DNA of 64,000 bases, taken from contig CBDANJ010000008.1 of NCBI GenBank assembly GCA_965197545.1, positions 2,232,001-2,296,000 on the forward strand, read 5' to 3'. Every line of letters starts with the position of its first letter. The stretch's first letter is position 1. The stretch is from CATOSP01 sp965197545. GTDB lineage: Bacteria > Chloroflexota > Dehalococcoidia > Lucifugimonadales > UBA3495. The position numbers and the translations under genes are program-made. Below, in pieces: positions 17,657 through 26,093 of the stretch. The notes under the pieces are model-generated. The model was not told the DNA's origin and ran no database searches. It saw nothing but the letters and a program-made list of their open reading frames with translations.

Positions 17657-18304
17657 CTAGAGATGGAGAGGCGTCAATGCGGCGATCGACAGTTCGATAT
17701 CCCGGATTGCTTGGGACATAGCCTGACCAATGAGGTCCAGCCTTCGGATCTGTTCGATTCTGGCCGACGCCCTTGCCATCTCCTGCCTTGACAGTAATCT
17801 CCGGAAGATACCACAGGCGTCGGCCAGGCAGATGATAACCACGTCGCGCGGGTCGGGAATCTCGTCGCTCAAGAGCGCTCCCATGATGCGGAGCTTGACT
17901 TCGCGGTCCGCTTTCCCGTCGATAATCGGGTAACGCCTTGACCGGAACACCCAAAGGAACCGGTCGTCGCGGGCTTCCAAGATTCCCAGGGTGATCAGCC
18001 TGGAAAGCGCCTCTTCGCGTATGGCGCTGGCGCGTCCGGCCGTACGCTCGATCCAAAACCGGGCGTTATGGTTCTCCATCGCCGCGATGTCCGCCAGCGT
18101 CGGATCCAACAGACTGTCGCCGACGGGCGATGCGTCGACCAGCGCCAACTGTTCCAGGTCGGTGTCGATGCGGTTTTCCAGCGCCAGATCCATGAGAACG
18201 CCTCCGGCCATGGCATAGTCCAGAGACCAATTGGGTACTGACAAGAATCTGCCGCCCTCGTCGTTGAGCAGGAGCAGGAGCACTTCTTCGGGGAATCTCA
18301 GCAC
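17657..18304 (-). CDS. GPP34 (GOLPH3/Vps74-like) domain protein
   Basis: A 215-residue cytosolic helical protein with the GPP34 N-terminal motif LLLLLNDEGGRFLSV followed by MAGGVLMDLALENRI, later LSDEIPDPRDVVIICLADA. Eukaryotic GOLPH3 binds PI4P at Golgi membranes. Bacterial homologues are common in actinobacteria and some Chloroflexota, with unknown function. I prefer the GTG at 18302-18304: a GGAGG site lies 10 nt upstream, and the extra N-terminal residues of a longer frame show no domain. It is divergent from the STAS gene. Confidence 0.82.
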   Translation of the reverse strand: MLRFPEEVLLLLLNDEGGRFLSVPNWSLDYAMAGGVLMDLALENRIDTDLEQLALVDASPVGDSLLDPTLADIAAMENHNARFWIERTAGRASAIREEALSRLITLGILEARDDRFLWVFRSRRYPIIDGKADREVKLRIMGALLSDEIPDPRDVVIICLADACGIFRRLLSRQEMARASARIEQIRRLDLIGQAMSQAIRDIELSIAALTPLHL

Positions 18305-18602
18305 TATATTTGCCCTCCTACAGGCAAGGTCACCCCGTTGAGGTGACCATCCGGATTCGACGCCGCCACGCTGGGCGCCAATACCATTATACCCCAATCT
18401 GGTATACCCCAATCTGGGACCCGCTCACCTGATGGTCCCGCCCCGGGGTAGTATTTCCACGTCTCGATACTGTAGGCTATGCAACGTGTACCGAAAATCG
18501 TAGTTGCGGCTTTCCAATTGTGGGCAGCCTTTAGGCCACCACCGCAGGTCGATGGTCTGCCGCATTGGATGTTTGCCGCATCGGATGAAGGAGGCTGGTC
18601 CG

Positions 18603-18941
18603 ATGGGAATTGAAACCGTTAAGGAGGGCGAGGTCTTGATGGCCAGGGTTGACGGCCGCATCGACGGGACCAACGCCCTGGAATTCCAGAATGAGCTGGA
18701 AGCCGCATGCGCCGATGCGGACCGGTATGTCATCCTGGACTTGGAGGAACTGTCCTATATCAGCAGCGCCGGCCTGCGCGCAATTTTGATGATTGCCAAA
18801 TGGCTGGAAAACAAGGACGTGAAACTTGCGCTTTGTTCCCTCTCCGACTCCGTAAACGAGATCTTCCAGGTTAGCGGCTTTGACCAGATAATTTCGGTGA
18901 GAGCTTCTAAAGGCGAGGCTATCAAAGCCGTCGGCGGCTAG
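18603..18941 (+). CDS. STAS-domain anti-sigma factor antagonist
   Basis: A 112-residue single STAS domain. Landmarks are the beta strand VLMARVDGRIDGTNA, then DLEELSYISSAGLRAILMI. The serine in ISSAG is the usual site of phosphorylation by an RsbW/SpoIIAB-type kinase. The ATG at 18603 has an AAGGAGG site at 9-nt spacing and excludes an unrelated upstream extension. No kinase is adjacent. The only RsbW-like ATPase in the window is 33 kb away (52015), so partnership is speculative. Confidence 0.88.
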   Translation: MGIETVKEGEVLMARVDGRIDGTNALEFQNELEAACADADRYVILDLEELSYISSAGLRAILMIAKWLENKDVKLALCSLSDSVNEIFQVSGFDQIISVRASKGEAIKAVGG

Positions 18942-19030
18942 GGGCAGTTCGCGCTAAAGCCGCGTGCCGACACCCCGAACGAAGATAACCATCGGGCAAC
19001 CGCGTCCCGAGTATGGCCTGACCGCCGCCG

Positions 19031-19603
19031 CTAAGGCCTGACCCAGGTCTCGGACAGGGCCAGACCCGCTGTGCTGCTCATCTTATCGGCCCGAGGCTCC
19101 GGGAACGCTTTACCCGTCGCCACGTGCCCGTCGAGAGTCAACTGGGCCCTCCGAGCAGGCACGAACACGCTGGTCCAACCCATCGGCCTGTCCGGGTTGC
19201 TGCCAGCTTCCACGCCGATGCCAAAGGGGTCTCCGAAATCGTACCAGGTCATGGCGATGGACTCTTCGTCGGTGTCGATATGCTCGATCCAGAAGTAGGT
19301 CGTGTCGCCCGTTCTGGAAAACACGGCCTGGATGACGGGTAGGTCCTGGCTGGCGAACTCTCCGGTGTTGGAAATCTCCTCCTGAATCCAACGGACCAGG
19401 GCGATATTGTCGGAGTATATGCGGGGCTCCCCGCCGGTGACATCGCTGCGGAGGAACAGGACATGGCCTGGCCCGCCGGGAGAGAGCAACACGCGCCAAT
19501 GGCTGGCCCTGGTGGTCATGGGCCCGCCTTCCTCATCGTGCAGGCGCATGTAATTGTTCTCTCCGGTAAGCCGTATCTCATTAGGGTCGGTCCGCGTCGT
19601 CAT
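19031..19603 (-). CDS. Conserved protein of unknown function, intact member of a paralogous pair
   Basis: A 190-residue soluble protein with no signal peptide or membrane segment. It has a beta-rich pattern: HWRVLLSPGGPGHVLFLRSD, IYSDNIALVRWIQEEI, TTYFWIEHIDTD and MTWYDFGDPFGIGVEAG. I do not recognise a named family. Its C-terminal 40 residues recur in the decayed copy at 17165, which shows it belongs to a duplicated local family. An internal ATG at residue 27 (before TTRASHW) is an alternative start. Confidence 0.6.
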   Translation of the reverse strand: MTTRTDPNEIRLTGENNYMRLHDEEGGPMTTRASHWRVLLSPGGPGHVLFLRSDVTGGEPRIYSDNIALVRWIQEEISNTGEFASQDLPVIQAVFSRTGDTTYFWIEHIDTDEESIAMTWYDFGDPFGIGVEAGSNPDRPMGWTSVFVPARRAQLTLDGHVATGKAFPEPRADKMSSTAGLALSETWVRP

Positions 19604-20018
19604 GCTGGGCCTCCATAGCCGGTGAGAGTCGCCGAATGCTGCACTGGCATTGTGGAGGTTGGGCGGACCAGTAGCAAGTGGGACATTTGTGGGCCGCCCG
19701 TGGCGTAGACCTGCTTGGCCACTCGGTCTATCCAGCCGGCCCGGACTCCCTGGTCAAGCTTGATTCGGTCGTCTTTGCACCACTGAGCGGGGGGGATCGG
19801 TCCGTAACCAGCATAGAGCCCCGCCCTTTCAAGCAAACGACAGGGTGCAACCGTGGCGGAACTTTCCTGGAAACAGCGTTTGAACAGCGGATTACAGACA
19901 TGTGAACGCGGAACTTGCTCACGAGGGTTCCCCCAGCTATCATGCGGTTGACAGCCCCATAGCCGATGACCGGCTGCCCAGCCGCAGCAATAGGCCCGGT
20001 GGATACGAGAGGTGAAAA
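19604..20018. other. Intergenic region
   Basis: It separates two divergent genes. Weak overlapping frames exist on both strands (for example 19600-19836 minus) but none has domain-like sequence or a ribosome site. It presumably holds both promoters. A GAGAGGTG site precedes the hydrolase ATG. Confidence 0.4.
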
Positions 20019-22001
20019 ATGCCTGTAACGAAGATGGAGATCACGTCCCGGGAGCCCTATGCAGGGGGTCAGAGCTTCGGAGACGTCGGAGCCTACGAGC
20101 AAATTGAGGGCCGGGTCCTCTTCTCCGTGGATCCTACCCATAGCGCCAACGAGACCATCGCAGACATCGAGCTTGCCCACAGAGGCGGGGATGGGCGGGT
20201 CACCTTTTCGTCGGACTTCCGGCTATTGGCCCCGGTGGACCACGAAAAGGGCAACCGCAGACTGCTCTTGGACGTCCCGAACCGTGGTAGGCCGCTGGCT
20301 CTCAAAAACCTGAACAGCTCCCCCGACGCCCTGCCCGGTGAGCAGCAAGGCCCTGGGACGGGATTCCTCATGCGCTACGGCTACACCCTGATCTTTTGCG
20401 GATGGCAGCATGACGTGCCGAAAGGACCAGGGATGTTGCGCATCGACGCGCCCCAGGCCATGACCTATGATGGCCCCGTGTCCGGCCAGGTGGTTGTTAC
20501 CTTCCTGCCAAACAGCGTCACAAAGGTCCAATACCTGTCGGACAGGGCACACCTGCCCTACCCTTCAAACAACCTCGAGGACTGGAACTCGGTCCTGACC
20601 GTGCAGGAGCATGAGGACGCGGCTGAGGAGATAATTCCCCGGGACCAGTGGTCTTTCGCCCGGTTGGAAGGAGACCGGGTTGTCCCGGATGCGCGGAACG
20701 TTTATATGGCATCGGGGTTTCAGCCTGGCAAGGTTTACCAGGTCATCTACACGACCACCGGCGCGCCCATAGCGGGGGCGGGATTGCTGGCGACGCGGGA
20801 CATCGCGTCATTCCTGCGATACGGAACGGCGGACGAAGGGAACCCTTGCGCCGACGGAATCGACGCCGCTTATAGCTTCGGAGTCTCCCAGAGCGGCAGA
20901 TTCCTGCGCCACTTCCTCTACCTGGGCCTCAACCTGGACGAAGAAGGACGGAACGTGTTCGATGGGTTTATACCCCACGTAGCCGGAGGCAAACGAGGGG
21001 AGTTCAACCACCGCTTCGCCCAACCTTCCAGTCAGGCCAGCCGCAGCGCCAACAGCCTGTTCCCCTTTAGCGACGATGCCCAGACCGACCCGGAAACGGG
21101 TCTCACTGATGGGTTGCTCACCCGGCTGACCGAGGCGGGAAACTTCCCGAAGATCATGTACGTCAACACACCGTCAGAGTATTGGGGAGGACATGGGGCT
21201 TTGGTCCACACCGAGATCAACGGCGAAAGGGATATGACGCCGCCGGATTCGGTCCGGGTCTACATGTTGGGCGGAACGCAGCACGCGGTTGACGGACTGC
21301 CTCTGGCGGACAGAGATTCGGCCAACGAGTACCGCGGACAACAGCTATTCAATTGCCTGGACTACCGGCCTCTGCTCCGCGCCGCCCTGGTGAACCTGGA
21401 CCGGTGGGCCACGTCGGGCGAAGCTCCGCCGCCCAGCGCCTATCCATCTCTATCCCGTGGGACGGCCGTGTCTCCAGAGTCGGTCATGGAGACGTTCCGG
21501 TCGATACCGGGAGTCGACTTCCCAGGCCAGCTACGCAAGTTCACCCGGTTGGACTTCGGTCCTGACCCCAGGGTGCCAACGGTCATCCCGGCGAAGATCG
21601 GGGGGGCCTATCCCAGGTTGGTTTCTAAAGTTGACCAGGATGGCAACGAAGTGGCCGGAGTGCCGCTGCCCTTCCTGTCGGTGCCGCTGGCGACCTACAC
21701 CGGCTGGAACATGCGCCACCAACTCATCGGCGGAGACAACCAAGTATTGTCTTCGGGGGGCGCGTCGGGAGGTACGCTGAAGGGTTCCACGATCCCATTC
21801 CCGGCAACGCGGCAGGACCGGGAGACCACAGGCGACCCGAGGGCTTCCATACAGGAGCGGTATAACTCCAGGGACGACTACGCCGCAAGAGTGCGCCAGG
21901 CGGGCCAATCCCTGGTGGACCAGGGGTACGCCCTAGCCGAGGACCTGGACATTTTCGAGCAACAGGCCAGGGAGCTCCACGACGCGCTGTCCAGCGGGTA
22001 A
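20019..22001 (+). CDS. Large alpha/beta hydrolase-domain protein (Abhydrolase_10-like)
   Basis: A 660-residue protein of the group annotated as alpha/beta hydrolase domain-containing. The nucleophile elbow is SFGVSQSGRFLRHFLYLGLN. Other conserved pieces are LLLDVPNRGRPLALKNLN, YGYTLIFCGWQHDVP and VYMLGGTQHAVDGLP, where the late His is a candidate catalytic base. No signal peptide. Members are frequent in environmental Chloroflexota and are presumed esterases acting on hydrophobic organics, but the reaction is not established. It is convergent with the small HEPN-like gene. Confidence 0.8.
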   Translation: MPVTKMEITSREPYAGGQSFGDVGAYEQIEGRVLFSVDPTHSANETIADIELAHRGGDGRVTFSSDFRLLAPVDHEKGNRRLLLDVPNRGRPLALKNLNSSPDALPGEQQGPGTGFLMRYGYTLIFCGWQHDVPKGPGMLRIDAPQAMTYDGPVSGQVVVTFLPNSVTKVQYLSDRAHLPYPSNNLEDWNSVLTVQEHEDAAEEIIPRDQWSFARLEGDRVVPDARNVYMASGFQPGKVYQVIYTTTGAPIAGAGLLATRDIASFLRYGTADEGNPCADGIDAAYSFGVSQSGRFLRHFLYLGLNLDEEGRNVFDGFIPHVAGGKRGEFNHRFAQPSSQASRSANSLFPFSDDAQTDPETGLTDGLLTRLTEAGNFPKIMYVNTPSEYWGGHGALVHTEINGERDMTPPDSVRVYMLGGTQHAVDGLPLADRDSANEYRGQQLFNCLDYRPLLRAALVNLDRWATSGEAPPPSAYPSLSRGTAVSPESVMETFRSIPGVDFPGQLRKFTRLDFGPDPRVPTVIPAKIGGAYPRLVSKVDQDGNEVAGVPLPFLSVPLATYTGWNMRHQLIGGDNQVLSSGGASGGTLKGSTIPFPATRQDRETTGDPRASIQERYNSRDDYAARVRQAGQSLVDQGYALAEDLDIFEQQARELHDALSSG

Positions 22002-22011
22002 GCAGCCCGGC

Positions 22012-22359
22012 TTAAATCGCCAGGACCCGTTCAACAAAGCGTTGAACGGATGGCCGGGAAAAGTCTAGCTCGTCATCAGCCATAAAACCGTGATAGAAGT
22101 TGGCGTGGAATTTCTCCGCCACGCCAAACCCATCTACCAATGAAGGGTCGTTGTATTCCCGGGCCAGGCGGCGCACCGCGCTGCGTAAAGCGCCGTGGTT
22201 ATTGCGTTCCCAGCCCCGTTGTTGCGCGACCGCGATCACGGCGTGAGATGCCGCTCCCCATAGCTTCTCCGAAGCCTGCAGGGACTCTCCCGCGGCGAAC
22301 TCAAGATCCGCCTTTTCCAGAAATTTGCGGACAGTCCGAATGTGTTCTGCCGCTAACAT
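22012..22359 (-). CDS. PaREP1/HEPN-like small protein
   Basis: A 115-residue all-helical protein. The region FLEKADLEFAAGESLQASEKLWGAASHAV matches the PaREP1/HEPN pattern, with a later HGALRSAVRRLAREY segment. The charged RxxxxH motif of RNase HEPN toxins is not obvious, so nuclease activity is doubtful. HEPN/PaREP1 proteins often pair with nucleotidyltransferases, but none is adjacent. It lies 33 nt downstream of the rhodanese gene on the same strand and may be cotranscribed. Confidence 0.65.
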   Translation of the reverse strand: MLAAEHIRTVRKFLEKADLEFAAGESLQASEKLWGAASHAVIAVAQQRGWERNNHGALRSAVRRLAREYNDPSLVDGFGVAEKFHANFYHGFMADDELDFSRPSVQRFVERVLAI

Positions 22360-22392
22360 ATTCCCGTCCCTCCCTTGCTCCTGAACTGATAG

Positions 22393-23244
22393 CTATAACT
22401 CCAGAGGCGTGTCGGGTTGGTTGGCCCATTCGCCCATCGAGCCGTCGTAGTTCTTGGCTTTCTGGTATCCCACCAATTGGAGGACAAAGTTTCCGTTCGC
22501 CGAACGGATACCGCCCTGTCAATAGGTGTAGACAGTCTTGTCCGGCGTAATGCCCAGGCCTGCCAGAATGTTCCGAATCTCGTCGGCGGACTTGAACTGG
22601 TGGCTGTCCCGTTCGAGCATGTTGAACCACTCCAGGTGTACCGCGCCGGGAACATGGCCCTTCTGAAGGTTGCCGCGGTCGCCGGAGCCGTCCCATTCGC
22701 CGTCAGTGCGGACGTCCCAAACGGCGACGTCGGGACTGTTGTAGCTGACCTTCAATTCGTCCAAGCGGCACATGATTGCTTCGTTGGCCTGGGGTGTAAA
22801 TGTCTTTCCAGAAGCGGCCCTGGCCCGGGTCAATTCTATCCTGCGTCCTTCGGTAACCCACCGACGCCAGCCGCCGTTTAGAACCTGGACGTTGGTGTGT
22901 CCGTAGTAGTTGAGCGCCCACCAGAGCCTGGCGGCGTAGAGGCTCTGGGAGTTGTCGTAGGTGATGACGTGGGTGTCGTCCCCAATGCCAAGACCCTGGC
23001 ACATCGCAGCGAACTGTTCCGGGTTCATGATGTGCACGCGCCCGCTGTCCGGGTCCTTCTCGAAGTTATCAGGCACCAATACGGCCCCGGGGATGTGTCC
23101 TCGTGTGTAGGCCGGGTCCAGGTCGGTGTCTACGATCACCACGTTGGGTTCGTCCAGGTGCTCTTCCACCCAGGCCGCGTCGACCAGAAACTCCGGGTGA
23201 GTGTAACCCCCGTTCGTGCCGGGAGCAGGCTCTTGCGTCGTCAT
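22393..23244 (-). CDS. Tandem-rhodanese sulfurtransferase with TGA at the catalytic Cys (candidate selenoprotein)
   Basis: Read through one in-frame TGA (22519-22521), the gene encodes 283 residues with two rhodanese domains, the normal length for thiosulfate or 3-mercaptopyruvate sulfurtransferases. Domain 1 has Asp at the active-site position (HVITYDNSQSLYAARLWWAL), as usual for the inactive half. Domain 2 reads KTVYTY-TGA-QGGIRSA. Family members have Cys exactly there (YCQGGIRAA), so residue 242 is the catalytic position. The 41 residues after the TGA (LVGYQKAKNYDGSMGEWANQ and on) are a perfectly conserved C terminus with no further damage. A hairpin starts 11 nt after the TGA. The best reading is selenocysteine; a nonsense mutation hitting exactly this codon is the alternative. 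Confidence 0.85.
22493..22507 (-). promoter_or_regulatory. Candidate bacterial SECIS hairpin
   Basis: On the minus strand, exactly 11 nt after the TGA, CCGTTC-GGC-GAACGG forms a perfect 6-bp stem with a G-containing loop. E. coli fdhF has its mini-hairpin at the same 11-nt distance. It sits within coding sequence, as bacterial SECIS elements do. Confidence 0.65.
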
Positions 23245-23425
23245 TGCGCCTCCTGATTCTTTAATCCAGTTTATAGCTGGTGGACAGAGCTTGTCTTGGC
23301 TCGCGCGGATTGTAAGGTACAGTGTTTGGGGGGGTCAACCGGAAGGATTAGGTGTTTCTTGTTGGCGCTCGGCGGCGCGGATAGAATAGGTGCATACGAT
23401 AAACCTCAAAACGTGGGGCTGAGAC

Positions 23426-23950
23426 ATGACCGCTATTCCTGCCGACCGACCGCCAACCCATCCGGGCGAGATGATTATCGAGAAATTTCTTAACCCTGTA
23501 GGACTGACGCCGCGAGATTTGGCCGAGGGCATCCGCGTTCCGTATCCGACGATTAGTGAAATCGTCAATGGGCGCGAGTGTATAACTGCGGGCATCGCCC
23601 TTCGCCTAGCCAAGTTCTTTAGGACTTCCGAAGAATTCTGGCTGAACGGGCAAATGGCTTGGGACATCTATTACGCGAGGATTTCCGAGGCGGAAAGCCT
23701 GAGTCAAATCAAGCCGCGTGTGGAGACGAAGCAAATGCACAACGAATTCAGCGCGGTTTTTGAGCAGGACGACGATTGGTACATAGCCTACTGCCTCGAA
23801 ATCCCTGGCGCCAATAGTCAGGGCAAGACTAAAGACGAGGCTCGGGCAAACCTGGCAGAGGCTATCGAACTGATACTCGAGTACAGGAGGGAGAGCGCGC
23901 TTCGCGGGGTTCCGCCCGGGGCGATAATGGAAACCATAGTTCTCCCATGA
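23426..23950 (+). CDS. HigA-HicB fusion antitoxin
   Basis: Residues 1-95 are a HigA-type XRE antitoxin (PTHPGEMIIEKFLNPVGLTP, the helix-turn-helix ISEIVNGRECITAGIALRLA, then FFRTSEEFWLNGQMAWDIY). Residues 103-174 are a HicB partial RNase-H fold (FSAVFEQDDDWYIAYCLEIP, SQGKTKDEARANLAEAIELI). HicB antitoxins normally carry their own HTH or RHH at the C terminus. Here the DNA-binding part comes from a different antitoxin family at the N terminus. Stop and start overlap with the HicA gene by 4 nt (ATGA). The sequence stays open and conserved through both halves, so it is not an assembly joint by that criterion. Confidence 0.85.
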   Translation: MTAIPADRPPTHPGEMIIEKFLNPVGLTPRDLAEGIRVPYPTISEIVNGRECITAGIALRLAKFFRTSEEFWLNGQMAWDIYYARISEAESLSQIKPRVETKQMHNEFSAVFEQDDDWYIAYCLEIPGANSQGKTKDEARANLAEAIELILEYRRESALRGVPPGAIMETIVLP

Positions 23951-24141
23951 GGCTGAACGCCCTGGTTAGGCATCTCCGCCGCCACGGGTGTTACCTTTTG
24001 CGAGAGGGCCGCTCCGATTCCATTTGGACTAACCCCGATACCGGGGACATCGACGTGGTGCCAAGGCACTCCGAGATAAAAGAGCAACTGGCTTATAAAA
24101 TCTGCCGCACCCTATCCATCCCCCAAATCGGTAGACGATAA
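23947..24141 (+). CDS. hicA: HicA-type mRNA interferase toxin
   Basis: A 64-residue dsRBD-like toxin. LVRHLRRHGCYLLREGRSDSI matches the HicA helix and strand, with Ser or Asp at the place of the catalytic His (families usually show GSHxxW; here RSDSIW). The lost His could mean reduced activity. It overlaps the fusion antitoxin by 4 nt, so the antitoxin is made first and the toxin by coupled translation. Confidence 0.8.
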   Translation: MRLNALVRHLRRHGCYLLREGRSDSIWTNPDTGDIDVVPRHSEIKEQLAYKICRTLSIPQIGRR

Positions 24142-24152
24142 GGAGAACCAAT

Positions 24153-26057
24153 ATGGTACAGCAGGGACAAATCGATCACTTGCTCCAGGAGACCGGCACG
24201 ATACCGCCGCCGGCTCACGTGGCAGCACAAGCTACCCTACAGGACTACGAAGAGGCGTACCGGCGCGCGGCGCAGGACCCCGAGGCCTTCTGGGCTGACG
24301 TCGCCTCCGAACTGGAGTGGTTCAAGCCCTGGGACCAGGTCTTCCAGTGGGACTACCCTACATTCCAATGGTTCCTGGGTGGGCAATGCAACATCACCTA
24401 CAACTGCCTCGACAGACACCTGAATACCGCCACCAAGAACAAGGCGGCGTTCATCTGGCTTGGGGAAAACGGAGAGGAGCGGGTATTTACGTATGGCCGC
24501 CTGGCCCAACTGGTCAACCGGTTCGCCAACGGACTCAAATCCCTGGGCGTGGGCAAGGGCGACCGCGTAGTCATCTATATGCCCCTGACTCCTGAGGGGG
24601 CCATAGCGATGCTGGCCTGCGCCCGCATCGGCGCAGTCCATAGCGTAGTCTACGCGGGGTTCAGCATCGGCGCCCTGCGCGACCGGATCATAGACGCCCA
24701 GGCCAAAGTCTTGATTACCGGCGACGCGGGGTATCGTCGCGGCAACCGCGTGGACCTCAAGGGTATAGCCGATGAGGCCGTACCGGGCTTGGACTTCCTC
24801 CAACACATTGTCGTCTGGCGCAGGGAGGACGAAAAACCGCCCCTTGGCCCGAAGGAAGTGGACTTCGAAACCCTGCTCAACGAGGGAGATATCGACTGTC
24901 CCGCCGAGGTCATGGAGGCGGAGGACCCCCTGTATATCCTCTACACCAGTGGAACAACCGGCAAGCCCAAGGGCGTGCAGCACGTCCACGGAGGCTATAT
25001 GGTAGGGACCTACTACCACTTCAAGACGTTTTGGGACGTGAAGGATAACGACGTCTTCTGGTGCACGTCCGACATCGGCTGGGTCGTGGGGCACAGCTAC
25101 ATTGTCTACGCCCCTCTCATTGCCGGGGCCACGACAGTCTTCCGCGAAGGGGCCCCCGACTACCCTGGCCCACACATTTTCTATGACGTAATCGAGAAAT
25201 ACGGCGTAAACGTGATTTTTACAGCGCCTACCCTGGTGCGGATGCTAATGCGCTACGGAGAGGAGCACCCGCAGCAGTACAACCTCCGTTCTTTGCGCTT
25301 CCTCACGTGCGCTGGCGAGCCGCTGAATCCCGAAGCGCAGAAATGGGCCTACGAGCACATCTGCGGCAACGGCGAGTGGGCATATCTGGTGGACAACTGG
25401 TGGCAGACTGAGACCGGCGGCCCTTGCCTGGGGACTCTGGCAAACATGACGTCCAAGCCCGGAAGGGTGGGGAAACCCCTGCCCGGCGCGGAGTTGGACA
25501 TCGTAGACCGGGAGGGTCAACCTATCGAGGAGCCGGACAAGGGCGGCATCCTGGTCATCAAGAAGCCCTTCCCCCACTTCTTCCGCACGGTCTACGGGGA
25601 CCCGGACCGGTACGCCGAAAACTGGAACACGATCCCCGGTGTCTATTTCACCGGAGATGTGGCCCTACGCGATTCCGAGGGTTATTACATGGTTGTGGGC
25701 CGGGCCGACGACGTGCTCAACGTGGCTGGTCACCGCATCGGTTCCGCCGAGGTGGAAAGCGCCCTGGTGTCGCACCCGGCGGTAGCGGAAGCGGCGGTCA
25801 TCGGCAAACCTGACGAGCTACGAGGCGAGTCGATAAAGGGATTCGTGACCCTGCGGGTGGGCAACGACCCCTCTGACCGGATGATTCGCGACCTAATGCT
25901 TCACGTACGGCAGGAGTTGGGTCCCATAGCGGTCCCCTCGGAGATCGAATTTACGCCAACACTGCCCAAGACCCGTTCCGGGAAGATCATGCGCCGCCTG
26001 CTCAAGGCACAGGAACTGGGTCTCGACCCGGGCGACATCACAACGCTTGAGGAGTGA
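24153..26057 (+). CDS. acs: Acetyl-CoA synthetase (AMP-forming)
   Basis: A 634-residue ANL-superfamily ligase converting acetate, ATP and CoA to acetyl-CoA. It has the N-terminal FKPWDQVFQWDYPTFQWFLG segment typical of Acs, the P-loop-like ILYTSGTTGKPKGVQH, the substrate segment VDNWWQTETGG, GRADDVLNVAGHRIG in the hinge, and the C-terminal PKTRSGKIMRRLLK with the lysine controlled by acetylation. An AAGGAG site precedes the ATG. It stands alone, 12 nt after hicA. Confidence 0.95.
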   Translation: MVQQGQIDHLLQETGTIPPPAHVAAQATLQDYEEAYRRAAQDPEAFWADVASELEWFKPWDQVFQWDYPTFQWFLGGQCNITYNCLDRHLNTATKNKAAFIWLGENGEERVFTYGRLAQLVNRFANGLKSLGVGKGDRVVIYMPLTPEGAIAMLACARIGAVHSVVYAGFSIGALRDRIIDAQAKVLITGDAGYRRGNRVDLKGIADEAVPGLDFLQHIVVWRREDEKPPLGPKEVDFETLLNEGDIDCPAEVMEAEDPLYILYTSGTTGKPKGVQHVHGGYMVGTYYHFKTFWDVKDNDVFWCTSDIGWVVGHSYIVYAPLIAGATTVFREGAPDYPGPHIFYDVIEKYGVNVIFTAPTLVRMLMRYGEEHPQQYNLRSLRFLTCAGEPLNPEAQKWAYEHICGNGEWAYLVDNWWQTETGGPCLGTLANMTSKPGRVGKPLPGAELDIVDREGQPIEEPDKGGILVIKKPFPHFFRTVYGDPDRYAENWNTIPGVYFTGDVALRDSEGYYMVVGRADDVLNVAGHRIGSAEVESALVSHPAVAEAAVIGKPDELRGESIKGFVTLRVGNDPSDRMIRDLMLHVRQELGPIAVPSEIEFTPTLPKTRSGKIMRRLLKAQELGLDPGDITTLEE

Positions 26058-26093
26058 CCTTGCGCGTCCTAGACCGCCGGGACGAAGGACTAT

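Noticed and set aside
18381..18418. Tandem TATACCCCAATCTGG repeat as an operator
   Set aside because: Only two units, next to a possible promoter; too little to assign a function.
24237..25175. 312-codon open frame on the minus strand
   Set aside because: Antisense shadow of acetyl-CoA synthetase.
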